The notes below the pieces were generated by a model. The model saw only the letters and a program-made list of their open reading frames with translations. It did no database searches and had not been told where the DNA came from. This document shows positions 13,276-23,196 of a stretch of 64,000 nucleotides of DNA, one piece after another; positions within the stretch are counted from its first letter, which is position 1; each line of letters begins with the position of its first letter. The stretch covers positions 231,641 to 295,640 of the forward strand of contig NTMA01000047.1 of assembly GCA_002917075.1 (NCBI GenBank), in the 5' to 3' direction. Source of the stretch: Hawksworthiomyces lignivorus. Its lineage: Eukaryota > Ascomycota > Sordariomycetes > Ophiostomatales > Ophiostomataceae. The position numbers were made by a program, and so were the translations under genes.

Positions 13276-15015
13276 ATGGCTCATTCTTCTAACACACCCG
13301 ACCAGAATCCCAGCCTTGTCGCCTCGCGCTTTGCTGCTACTTCTACAATTGCTGCCACTCCCCTTTCTTCTCTTCCCCATTCCACCGTCTTCCAAACCCC
13401 CAATCACACAAGCGTCGCCATGGAGCCGTCTATTTCTTCGTCTTCTGTGTCTTCATCCGTCGCTTCATTTCTCTCTTCTACAACATCCACTTCCTCCCTC
13501 CCAGCGTCGGCTTACATGCCTACAACACCACAGCACCAGCTTCTGTCAATGAGTCGCAAAGACGATCTCACCCACACAGACAGCATCAACAATCGTATCG
13601 GCGCTGAGACAATGGGGAAAGACTCTTCTGAATTCGCCATGACCTTGGGTCTCAAGAAACCGCTTGACATTAGCAATCTGATGTCGCCACCGGAGCCTGA
13701 TCAATTCGACAGCTTTAGTATTAACAATGACGACGATGACAACAACGACGACAATGCTCGTCGTAGCAGCGCCTCGAACATGAGTCTGCTCAATTGTCCG
13801 CCCGCTGGGTCCATAGTGCCGACCGTTTCTATCACGCACGCTCATGACGCGGAAAAGCCAGCTCACATTCCCAGCCATGGCCCTTTGTCGCCGCCCATCT
13901 CGCCCAAGGACAAGAGACCCGCTTCTGCATCGGGCGACACCACCCGAGACCCCATCTTATATCCGGTCTCCAGTGACAACACGCCGTCTTCGTCCCAGTC
14001 ACGACCTCTCTTTGCTGATGCGAGCAGCGCTGTAGCCGACGACGACGACGTTCGCGCCACCGCTGCCGACGTCGTCAGCGGACATGTGGCTGCGCGGTCG
14101 CCGACTTTATTCTGTGCGACAACTCCTCCTCGCGGCGAAGACTACGAGCTCGCGCTCTACCTCAAATCCGAGGTGATGAAGAGGTACATGATGGATCGCC
14201 GGGGTTGGCTGAAGAAGGAGCGGGAACAGCTGCTCGCGGACCGGAAAGCTGCCGCCCATCGACAGAAGCTGCTGCAGTTCGTGTCTCCTACCAGCAGATC
14301 CATTTCCGTGTCGGCGCCGATGCCGCGCGTCATCACGTCCCGGACGGTAAAGCCGCAGTACTTGCCGCAAGAGTCGCAGCCGCTAGCGCAGCAGCACCTC
14401 CAACACAACCAGCTCCCGAACCACCAGCGGCAGCCGGGTTCGCTGCATCCGGTACTCGATCCAAGCAGCCGGGTGACCAAGCGGGCAAGCCGCGCGCCTC
14501 CTGCGTCGCGGACTCCCGGAGCACCAGCGCGCATTGCGCCGCAGGTCAATGGCACACCCCGCCAGGCGTCTGGCGGCAGCGGCGGCAGCGTGCGCGTCCC
14601 GGGCTCGTCTCCTGAGCCGCGGATTCGCACATCGGCCCCGAATCGCGAGGACAAGGACTTCATGGCCCTGCCGGACTACTGCCCGCCGCTGACAACACTG
14701 CCAGAGCGCACCAACAATCTCAAGGTCGACTGGAAGGGCAACGCCTTGGATCTGTCGCGGGACCCGTACCTTCATCTCCTGCACCGCGACGAGATTGGCC
14801 TTGCGGCGAGTCTGCGTCTAGACTGCGCCACCTATCTCACCAGCAAGCGCCGCATCTTCATCCGCCGCCTCGAGTGCGCCCGCATCGGCAAAGAATTCCG
14901 GAAGACGGACGCTCAGCAGGCCTGCAAGATCGACGTCAACAAGGCCTCGAAGCTCTGGACCGCCTATGAGAAGGTCGGCTGGCTGCGGATTGAACACATG
15001 CGGCAGTTCATCTAA
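13276..15015 (+). CDS. SWIRM-domain protein (Fun19/YOR338W-like)
   Basis: This is a single-exon gene of 579 aa. The N-terminal 280 residues are low-complexity (Ser/Thr/Pro-rich, with an acidic Asp/Asn run near residues 153-161), as in many fungal chromatin factors. A helical, charged stretch at about 286-325 (YLKSEVMKRYMM...) precedes an Ala/Pro/Gln-rich linker. The C-terminal 115 residues form a SWIRM domain: it starts with LPDYCPP near 465, continues with LKVDWKG and SLRLDCATYL, and ends with the family core DAQQACKIDVNKASKLW and a final YEKVGWL. SWIRM domains bind DNA or nucleosomes in chromatin complexes. The arrangement of a long disordered N-terminus and terminal SWIRM matches the yeast Fun19/YOR338W group, whose precise role is poorly defined. 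The start codon lies just after a TTCAA-rich leader. Confidence 0.88.
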   Translation: MAHSSNTPDQNPSLVASRFAATSTIAATPLSSLPHSTVFQTPNHTSVAMEPSISSSSVSSSVASFLSSTTSTSSLPASAYMPTTPQHQLLSMSRKDDLTHTDSINNRIGAETMGKDSSEFAMTLGLKKPLDISNLMSPPEPDQFDSFSINNDDDDNNDDNARRSSASNMSLLNCPPAGSIVPTVSITHAHDAEKPAHIPSHGPLSPPISPKDKRPASASGDTTRDPILYPVSSDNTPSSSQSRPLFADASSAVADDDDVRATAADVVSGHVAARSPTLFCATTPPRGEDYELALYLKSEVMKRYMMDRRGWLKKEREQLLADRKAAAHRQKLLQFVSPTSRSISVSAPMPRVITSRTVKPQYLPQESQPLAQQHLQHNQLPNHQRQPGSLHPVLDPSSRVTKRASRAPPASRTPGAPARIAPQVNGTPRQASGGSGGSVRVPGSSPEPRIRTSAPNREDKDFMALPDYCPPLTTLPERTNNLKVDWKGNALDLSRDPYLHLLHRDEIGLAASLRLDCATYLTSKRRIFIRRLECARIGKEFRKTDAQQACKIDVNKASKLWTAYEKVGWLRIEHMRQFI

Positions 15016-17001
15016 TTGCCTTGTGAGCTATCCGCCACCTGTTCGCTCTCTTCTTTCCATCCTTCGCAGTTCAACATTCAGATTTTCTTTCGGCAACCCT
15101 CCTGTCTTTTTTTGCGGGTTTGGTTCTTCTGCTCTTTTGCTTTCGAGTAGTACACCATAGACTGGACCACAATCCCTTCTCATCCACATCACAGTTCGGA
15201 TCATCTACGGTTTTGTTTTGCAGGCGCTCATCGGATTTACATCACGGTTACTTCAGACTGCTTCTTGATGGGCTTAGTCTTGGGTTTTACAGGGTATCTC
15301 CTCTTTTTTCTCTTTTTTTTTTTTTTGGCTTTCCTGTCTTGTATGGTGTTTTCGTTGCCGCCTTCATCAGTTTTTACCATTTTTTGTTTCCTTTTTACCA
15401 TTTCATGGATACGTAGCGACACATGTCAGGATGGAAAGGCTTTTTTTCACGAATAGGTGCGGCATCATATCACGGCACACAGCAGATTACGGCTACAATA
15501 GCCGACTGCAATCTATGCATTTATTAGGGACTGGAGGATTTTCACATTTGATACCCCCCAAGAGTTCGACACGAAGGTTCAGAACAGAACGATACCCCTC
15601 TCCAGTCAGATTTTGTTTGGTTTGTTTTGCTCATATTATCATGTCTTTCTCAGCTCTTTGTTTTTTCTTTTCTGTCTCCTTTTCTTTTCTATTTTTTAAA
15701 CACTAGCTTTCTGCTACATTTCTTTTTTCCGGCCTTGTGAGCCCTTTTTAACCCTTTATTTTCCCACTCCAGAATCAGAATTTTGTCATGTTTCTTACCA
15801 AGATGAGCTTCTTCACAAGAAGAACCATCCCTCGATGGGCCAGCTGAGCGAGAGCAATCAGCATAGTGTGAGATTGGGCCTGATTGGGCCTTCTTCTGCA
15901 CGATGCAGTAGCACCTAGGCTTGCTCGGCCCGGTCCGATCGCTTCTGGTTATTTTCTTGAATGTACTGGGCATGGGAGAAGGGTAGTGTAGGAAAGTAAC
16001 TGGGAGGATATAGCGAGTATATGAGGAGGAGGGAGGAAAGGGGAGGGAAGAGAGCCGCCCGGCACTCAGTTCATTCACTACTTACAGCATAGCTGGCTTC
16101 CTTTTGTCATGGCTTGTTTCGTTTGGGCTGTTGGTTTTGTCTTTTGCGCCTATTCTTCTTATGCCACGCCTCTGCTTCAGCCAGGGTGCATGTGTGCTTG
16201 GATTTTCTCCGCGAGGAGAACAAACCAGATTACTACTATTATTATTATGATTCTTTTACTTTTTTTGAAGCTAGGTAGTTTTTTTTATTACCTTTTTTAT
16301 TCAATGAAGACGCAAACAAGCAAAAAAAACAGAGCGAGCCTGTCTCACACAGTGGAGACAGCCCTTTATATGGTTCCGTGTAGTTTGCATGCAGTGATGA
16401 AAGCAAGACACGCACCTACAGTAACGGTGGTCTTTCAGCCCTATCTTATCGATAAAATGTAGGTATCTTGTATATTCTTTATAGCATCTCCACACTTTGC
16501 CAATCTCGATAGGCGGCAGATCGCCCTTGGAAGTGCATTGGACGAATCCGAGCAGGTTCCGGCTTAGCGGATCTCGGCAGCAGTTTGCGGTGTCTCGGAT
16601 GCGCTAATTGCAGCCCGCTGTCTGTGTGCTCTGGGCAAAGTTACGTCGTAGTGGAAAGCGAAAGTGAAATAGTGAAACAGTTTCTGCACTCTGCATCTTC
16701 GTGTTCTTGCACACTGCTATTTTTGGGTATTAGAGCGTAGAAAGCGGCGTCACCAAACTCCAAAATTCAGTCTAATTGCGCAAAGACAGTAACATTGGTT
16801 GCAAAAGGCTGCTTGGTTGTTAAAGGAGTTTCTTACCCGATGAGATAGAGAGTTGTTCTTAGTTAATTGTGCATAGGTTTACATTCATCAGTCATGGCAA
16901 AGATTGTCAGAAGTGACGGGGTGGGGAAGGAGGAAAAAAAAAATTAACAAGAAAATCGAAGATATTCTATTATTATTATTTGCTTATGTGCTGCCCTGTG
17001 C
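15016..17001. other. Intergenic, convergent gene ends
   Basis: This stretch separates the 3' ends of the SWIRM gene (plus) and the F-box gene (minus). It is T-rich on the plus strand just past 15015, including a T-run at about 15312-15326. I see no coding sequence. Confidence 0.5.
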
Positions 17002-19245
17002 TCATGTAAAGTCGTATACCATCAGGCTCTCCCGGCCTGCGCGAGCCTCTTTGAGCACGATGACCATCTCGTCGTCAAAGCCGACCCAGTTGCGCTGCTC
17101 GTCCCAGTCGTAGGCGGACGCCATGCCTCCACCGCTGCTGCTGCCGCCGCCGCCGCCGCCGTCGTCGAGGAGATCCCCTCCGCTGGGGCGGACAGAGACG
17201 CTACGGCCGCGCTCGGCGGCGGGGCGGCCCTCGAGCTCCCAGACGCGCATCTCGTCGCCGCGCATGCTGACGCTGACGGCCTTGCCGCGCGACGTGATCT
17301 CGGCGTCGCTGATGCCCGACGTGTGGCCCCACAGCCGGATCCCCGCCGACAACGACAGCGTGTCCTCGTTGGACGTGCACAGGTGCAGCAGCAGCGTGTT
17401 GTCGGGCAGCGTGGCCAGCAGGTACGGGTGCGTGTAGCAGAGCGTCGTCGGACCGCCAGCGGCGGCGTCGGACGCGTTCTCCTCCTCCTCATCCGCGCCT
17501 GCCGCTGCTGGGTCCCCCGCATAGTCCTCGTCGTCTTGCCGCAGCGCGAGCGGCGGGGGCGAGCTGAAGCGCTGCGCGCAGTGCGGCGAGTCTGCAGTGC
17601 CTCTCGCCGGCAGCGGGCTCGACTGCGCCGCGGCCGCTATCCCGGCGGCCGCGCCGCCGTCGGCATGAGTCCGCCGCAGCGGCCGTCTTCGTGGCCGTGG
17701 CCGTGGCGGCGGCGGCGGCGGCCGGGTGCTGCCGTCGACCGGTAACGTGTAGGCAAGCCGGCTCGTGACGACGCGCGGGAGGCCGTCGCCGTCTGCGTCG
17801 CCGCCGCGCCTGACGTGCAGGTCCTGGACGCCAATGGACCAGCCCTGGCGCGTGGAGAAGGTGTAGGCGATGGACGCGACCGTCAGCGCCGGCAGCCGCC
17901 GGATGGACAGCGCCAGCGGCGGCCGCGCCGTGTCAGAGCGCAGCGACGTCAGCAGCGCGGGCGCGTGCAGCGGGGCCGCCGGCGTGCCGGCGCGACCCGC
18001 GTCGCCCGCAAACGCGTACAGCGAGATCAGCACCGAGTCGGTCGCCGTCAGCAGGTACGGGTGCGCATATGCAATCCCCACCAAGACGCCGCTGCTCGAT
18101 ACCGGGTGCGCAAACCGCCGCGTCAGCGACGGCCGCGCCAGGTCCAGCCGCCACACGTCAAACCCGCCGTCGAGGAAGCCGACAGCAATCGCGAGCCCGT
18201 CGCCCGCTGCTTCCAGTGCGAGCGATGTCGGCACTGCAGGCGCACTGTCTTCCTCTTCCTCCTCGTCATTTTCTTTCTCTGCTTCGGCAACTTCGCCGTG
18301 CAGCCCAGCCGCCGCTGCCCCGCGTGCTGCTTCTTTGCACTGCGCGTCTGCTGTCCTCCGCCCCCCAAGCCTTGCCTCGACGAGCATGCTGCGCGACTTC
18401 AGCTCCCAGACGCGCAGCCCGTGGCGTCGGTCAGCCGTGACGGCGATCCCATCAACTACTTTGACTAGCATCCGCGCCCGCCCCCCGCTGTAGTCATCCT
18501 CGTCGTCGTCGTTTTCCTCATACTCGTCATGACTGTAGCTTCCTGCGTCGCCAGGGGAGACTTCGTCGCCAGAGCGGCGCCGCCCGCTGCTCAGCCGCAG
18601 CTCCTCCACGGCGCAGATCCCGCGCGCCCAGTTGTGCCGGAGCTTGTACTGCCGCTTCCAATCGACAGCGGGGCCACCGCGGCCGCTGCTCGGCGGTGCT
18701 GCTGCTGCTGCTGCACCCAAGGCAGAATTCGCTCTCGTATCTCCGCCATCTCGCGTCGCCGCCGTCGACGTCAGGCTAGCCAGAGAGCGGGCTCGAAAGC
18801 CGGGTATCCGCATGGCGCGGGGCAGAACAAATCGGCTGTAGTAGAGCGCCCTCCACAGGTGGGAATCGTCGGCAAGGCGGTGAAAGCGTCGTGAGACTGG
18901 CGATACTGCCAAGAGATTCGGCATGGAGAGATGGCAGAGGACGCGAAGGAGCAGCTCGTCGGACAGCGGTGAAAAGTAGTCCTTGCCAGTTGGATGCGCA
19001 GGAGGGAATGGAAGAGGCCTAGAAGAAGATGCTCGTGCCGGTGCTGCATGCTGAGTCTTTACCCGTTTCGCCGGGCGGGGTCCGGATGCCGAGGCCTGCA
19101 TCTCCGCAGCAGTAGAAGTGGCCAACCGGCCATATCCGTCCCCTTCGCTCGCCCCGTTCGTCCTGTTCGTCCCGGCAGCCTCATCATCGCCCTCGCGGTA
19201 GATCTCATCGTCTTCAGTCTCCCTGTCTCGCTTCGTGCCTGCCAT
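17002..19245 (-). CDS. F-box protein with WD/beta-propeller-like C-terminal region
   Basis: This is a single-exon gene of 747 aa. The first 80 residues are low-complexity and basic/acidic. An F-box lies at about 91-137 (SPLSDELLLRVLCHL, then a SRRFHRLADDSHLWRAL core), the module that docks to Skp1 in SCF ubiquitin ligases. The rest has blocks resembling degenerate WD repeats: VVDGIAVTADRRHGLRVWEL, a VGFLDGGFDVWRLD block, and GHTSGISDAEI followed by RVWELEGR. It ends in MVYDFT. Long low-complexity insertions (acidic Glu/Asp, poly-Pro/Arg near the middle, a Gly/Ser run near the C-terminus) separate them. By family logic it would be a substrate receptor of an SCF complex; the substrate is unknown. 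The high-GC simple-codon tracts (GCC/GGC) leave open frames in other phases, which are shadows. Confidence 0.82.
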   Translation of the reverse strand: MAGTKRDRETEDDEIYREGDDEAAGTNRTNGASEGDGYGRLATSTAAEMQASASGPRPAKRVKTQHAAPARASSSRPLPFPPAHPTGKDYFSPLSDELLLRVLCHLSMPNLLAVSPVSRRFHRLADDSHLWRALYYSRFVLPRAMRIPGFRARSLASLTSTAATRDGGDTRANSALGAAAAAAPPSSGRGGPAVDWKRQYKLRHNWARGICAVEELRLSSGRRRSGDEVSPGDAGSYSHDEYEENDDDEDDYSGGRARMLVKVVDGIAVTADRRHGLRVWELKSRSMLVEARLGGRRTADAQCKEAARGAAAAGLHGEVAEAEKENDEEEEEDSAPAVPTSLALEAAGDGLAIAVGFLDGGFDVWRLDLARPSLTRRFAHPVSSSGVLVGIAYAHPYLLTATDSVLISLYAFAGDAGRAGTPAAPLHAPALLTSLRSDTARPPLALSIRRLPALTVASIAYTFSTRQGWSIGVQDLHVRRGGDADGDGLPRVVTSRLAYTLPVDGSTRPPPPPPRPRPRRRPLRRTHADGGAAAGIAAAAQSSPLPARGTADSPHCAQRFSSPPPLALRQDDEDYAGDPAAAGADEEEENASDAAAGGPTTLCYTHPYLLATLPDNTLLLHLCTSNEDTLSLSAGIRLWGHTSGISDAEITSRGKAVSVSMRGDEMRVWELEGRPAAERGRSVSVRPSGGDLLDDGGGGGGSSSGGGMASAYDWDEQRNWVGFDDEMVIVLKEARAGRESLMVYDFT

Positions 19246-20111
19246 CCTGAGAGAGGTGGCAGGCGATATATTCTATGTGATCCCCAAGCCGTTCGTTGCA
19301 CGAGTTTCGACCTGAAGCCGAGAATGCAGGTTCCTTTCGATGCTGCAGCATTTCGTCCAGCACCGCTGCCCGCCGTTTGAGCCCTTTTTCCGGCGAAGTG
19401 GCGATTGGGGCGGGCGGGAAATGCAACGTAGGCCTGGCCTAAATTGTTAGTGGCTGCTTTGGACCCCTGTGCTCCGCATGCTAGGCGCTGTTGGCGCAAT
19501 TTATTGCCCCAAAATTCACTAAGCCTAGGCATATTACAGCATATGCCTATCTCTGTGACTGATCTGCGAAGGCATCTTGAAGAAGCGCATTCGCTCAACA
19601 AATGCAGTGGAATTATCGACAGCTCTTTTGACTTCCCCTAAGGCAACCCAGACGAAATAGTTTTATTCATGGGTCGGCACAGCTTTTCCGTTTCTTTCTC
19701 TAGTATCTTTATGTAGCAGAAGCATTGAATTCCAGGAGGAATACTTCTCACAATGTTCATAAAGCAAACAGGTAGAGTGTCGTCTACGACGGAGTAGTCT
19801 ACCCGTTTTTACAATGCACCCTAATTTCACTGAAAGGTCCAGAACTGGAATGGCCCAAGGCTTCAATCTTTCGAAAATACATGCATATATACGGTACGGT
19901 ATAGGATCACTTGGCCCAAAGCCGGGTGGCCTCGCCGCTGTCTGATTCATTCTCCCACGTTCTCTCGCTTTTGAGCTGCTCAGGCGCGGCGGATGCTCCC
20001 ATCCAGACAAGGGCCCCTTGTTCCATCTCTGCCCTGCCGTCCCGATGTGTCCGGGACGCCGATCCTCGCTTTCGCCCACGCCCCTCCCTTCCCTCTCTTA
20101 TTTTTTTTTCT
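19246..20111. other. Intergenic, F-box promoter side
   Basis: This lies between the start of the minus-strand F-box gene and the stop of the minus-strand complex I subunit. It should hold the F-box promoter and the 3' UTR of the complex I gene. No coding sequence was recognised. Confidence 0.5.
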
Positions 20112-21043
20112 CTACTGCTTGCCCGCCCGCTCGGCCTCGAGCTCCCGCTCGGCCTGCTGGTAGTACTTCGCCGTATCGACGCCGTGCTGGCTATGGTTGA
20201 CAAAGTTGAACCACGGGACGACCTGCATAAACAGAGCCGAGTACCGGGACTGCCGTGCAGCCACGCCCTGCATGTGTGGTGTTAGCCGGCTCTCGCCGTA
20301 CAGAGGCTCGCCGGCCTTGACCTTGGCCACCATCTCCTGCATGTCCATCTCGACCTCGCGTGCGTTTTCCGACATGCCGTAGAAGCGTACTGAAAGGATA
20401 GAGGCTCGGTTAATATCATTTTCTCGTGATTTTATTTCTCCATGTTTCTAGTTCGTTTTGGACAGTGTTGCAGCGAGCATAGCAAGGTGAGAGGGTGGAA
20501 CATACGGCAAGATCTCTGGTAGAAGTAGAGGAAGCCGCCGGCAAGACCTAGAAAGCCGCCGAGGCGCATGGCCTGTGCAAAGCCGCCCTTGCCGACATGG
20601 GACGGTGCGAACCGCTCCATGGCCAGGAGTAGACCGGGCCCAGCGGCTGCTGCCACGGCGCCGTGCGCGTAGTCGGACGGCCGGGCGTAGCGAATCACTC
20701 GTTTGAAGTGCCTAAATTAAGGGAGCGGGAACGGATCGTGGTCAGCTAGAAACAGCGTCATGGGGCGGAGACGGTGGGAAGGTTGCAGAAAAATCCAACA
20801 AGCACCGCAAGAGAGGGCGAGGGCCGAAGGCTTACGGGTCATTGTCGATGAGCTATTCGTTGAGACGAAGCCAGAACGTTAGCAGACTGCATCACGGGCC
20901 ACAAACAAAGACGGCGGAAAGCGGATCAAGCAGAACAAGCAAGTGGGCGAAAGGGACGCCAATGGACGAGGAAAACAACTTACGGGATAGTCGGTCTGGA
21001 CGACCCTGCTGGGGATATACGCCTGCGATGTTGGGTTTGCCAT
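20112..21043 (-). CDS. NADH:ubiquinone oxidoreductase (complex I) 21 kDa accessory subunit
   Basis: This is an accessory subunit of mitochondrial complex I in the inner membrane. Exons in transcript order are 20984-21043, 20836-20852, 20506-20711 and 20112-20389, giving 186 aa with every junction in frame. Exon 2 is only 17 nt. Diagnostic sequence starts with the family block LIDNDPHFKRVIRYARPSDY near residues 21-40. A Gly/Ala-rich membrane segment (LGGFLGLAGGFLYFYQ) and a charged C-terminal half with SQHGVDTAKYY follow. This matches the two-part Pfam description of the fungal 21 kDa subunit (N-terminal and C-terminal families), and the length is normal. No cleavable presequence is evident. 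It shares a 553-bp divergent promoter interval with the Csm3 gene. Confidence 0.93.
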
Positions 21044-21596
21044 GTTGTGCGCGCCCAAAGTGAAGAACCGTGGTGCAGACTTCAATTCCCTCTTCGCGAG
21101 CTCAATTCAATTCGACTTGCGAGATCTTTTCCCGAGGGAGAAAGCCAATGCGAGTTTGGGGTGTGGTGTGCTGATGCCTCAGGCCACAGAAATTTGAGAG
21201 GACCAAAGGGAAATCCCCGGAGAGCCAATGGCAGGCCGAGGAAATGTAAGTAGATTAGTCATTATCAGTGCCTCCAGCAGAAGTCGCATAGAGAGATATG
21301 CAGCAATCAGAGCGCCAAAGGTACATATCTAGCTCAGTTAATTGTTAGTCCACAGTTAATAGGTCTGGAGAGCCAGAACGCGTCTCTACGCGTCTCCCAA
21401 GTACACCTTGAGATTTGGCGGGGAGGGCAGCTGTACCTCCACCACATCGTCGCTCGAGAGCAACTCGACAAGCACACAAGCACGCACGCGCAATACGGGC
21501 AGAAACACGCCAATTTTGGAAAGATCAGAAAGAACACTCTCGTTTCATCCTAACGTATTTTCTCCTGCAGTCACCAAAAACACAGAGCGAGGAAGA
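21044..21596. promoter_or_regulatory. Divergent promoter between complex I 21 kDa and Csm3 genes
   Basis: This 553-bp stretch separates two divergently transcribed genes and so must carry both promoters. Notable sequence includes an AATTCAATTCGA segment near 21100. No experimentally defined motif can be assigned by eye. Confidence 0.5.
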
Positions 21597-22641
21597 ATGG
21601 CCGCCTCTGGAGTAGAACGGTCGCGGCCGCCAGCCAATGGCGGTTTTGACGACTATATCCCCGATGATATGGCAGACTTCAGTGCGCTGTTTTCGGACGA
21701 GGAGCAGGCGGCAAAGCAGGGCGCCGACAAAGACAAACGGGCGCAGAACGATGGAACGGCCGGCCTCGGCATCGACGAGGAGGTCTCGGTAAAAAAGCGT
21801 GCCAGGGAGCCGCGCGTGAAGCTGGACGAGTCTCGGTATGTGAATGCCGCAGCCCGCAGAGAGAGGCATGAATCCAAAAAGCAACGTGGAATACAGGCGT
21901 GCTGACCCAATGTACCCGCAGGCTTCTCTCTGCAAAAGGCATCCCGGCGTTGCGGCAGAAAGCAAGAAATCTGAGACTAAAAGGAAAGGGCCACGAGGTG
22001 CGTTTCTGTTCTGCTCCATTCTCTGTTGTCTGGCCCGTCCAAAGCTAACTCTTGCTCTCTAGTTTTCCGATGCTGCACGCCTGCTGTCCATGTACCAGCT
22101 CTGGCTCGACGACTTGTTTCCCAAAGCAAGGTTCGCCGACGCTCTCGTCATGGTGGAAAAAGAAGGCCACAAGGCGAGCATGCACAAGATGCGCATGGAG
22201 TGGATCAACGAATCCAAGCCAAAAGACGAGCAGGACCCAGAGGATCTCGCGGATATCGAAATAGGAGAGCAGACCCACGACCAGCCGCGGCCATTGTCTG
22301 AGCAGCAACAACCACAGCCGCAGCAGCAGCAGCAGCATCCCACCTCAGTCGCCCCGAGATTGGACGAGCCTACAGAAGAAGACCTCTTTGACGAAGACCT
22401 CGAAGACCTCTACGCAGCGTCGCCCTTACGACCCCAGAAGACGCAGCCCACAGTGCCGACCAAGACAACCTATGTCGCCGACGAAGTGCCCGACGAAGAC
22501 GAGCTAGATGCACTCATGGCAGAGGCCGCGGACCTGCACGACCCAGCAGACGAACCGCCTCGTCCTCCGCCGAGGACAGACATCCCGGACGAATTCGACG
22601 AGTTAGATGCATTGATGGCTGAAGCTGAAGCGGCGAACTAG
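21597..22641 (+). CDS. csm3: Csm3/Swi3 replication fork protection complex subunit
   Basis: Csm3/Swi3 pairs with Tof1/Swi1 (Timeless-Tipin) to stabilise stalled replication forks and pass on the S-phase checkpoint in the nucleus. Exons are 21597-21835, 21922-21997 and 22063-22641, giving 297 aa. The Swi3 domain begins with KLDESRLLSAKGIPALRQKA across the first splice junction, continues GKGHEFSDAARLL across the second, then MYQLWLDDLFPKARFADAL and the MHKMRMEWINE helix. This is the most conserved part of the family. The N-terminus is acidic (DDYIPDDMADFSALFSDEE). The C-terminal third is acidic and low-complexity, with a poly-Gln stretch and two similar short blocks, DELDALMAEAADL and DELDALMAEAEA. 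Introns are 86 and 65 nt with standard signals. Confidence 0.93.
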
Positions 22642-23196
22642 TTGTAGACCAAGGGAGCTGTAGAGGGCTGCTTTACGTCTTTGTTTCCTTCTTCTCACCC
22701 TTCTTCTGCTTTGTCCTTTTTTTAAAAAAATTTCTTTATCTGGCTCTGATCTGGTTACGGTGTATAGCGGGTATCGTTTAATTGGCAGGTAACGCATAAG
22801 CATGCAAGGATAAGCATCTAAAGAATTGAATGGTATTGCAATATAGTTTTATACATGAGCAACCGCCTAGAGACATCTGCATGCGAGGACGTTGAATCCC
22901 TATTAAGGTTCTTACGGGCTGCTGCAGTGGAACTGCTGTTATTTTAGTGGCTGTCTTGCACAGGTGCAGCAACAGGCGCAGCACAGCAGATTAAGCTCTA
23001 AACAGCTGTGCGCATAAGCAATTGAACGAATATGTAGTTAGCCCTACCGCTGCCACCTGCCCCGCCAAAACACAGCTAAAGGCAGCTAAAGCCCACCAAC
23101 ACCTCAACCTCAACTTCAGCTTCTCCCAAGCTTCACAACGACGAAAAGTTATCCACCCAGAATACGAGCCCTGCTCTCTCAGACGCAGACTCGGGG
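22642..23196. other. Intergenic, Ski2 promoter
   Basis: This 555-bp interval lies between Csm3 and the Ski2 helicase, both on the plus strand. It should hold the Csm3 3' UTR (T/A-rich near 22718-22735) and the Ski2 promoter. No coding sequence was recognised. Confidence 0.5.

Noticed and set aside
17815..18493. Long plus-strand frames rich in Arg, Gln and Ser opposite the F-box gene
   Set aside because: They are antisense shadows of GC-rich codons in the F-box coding sequence.
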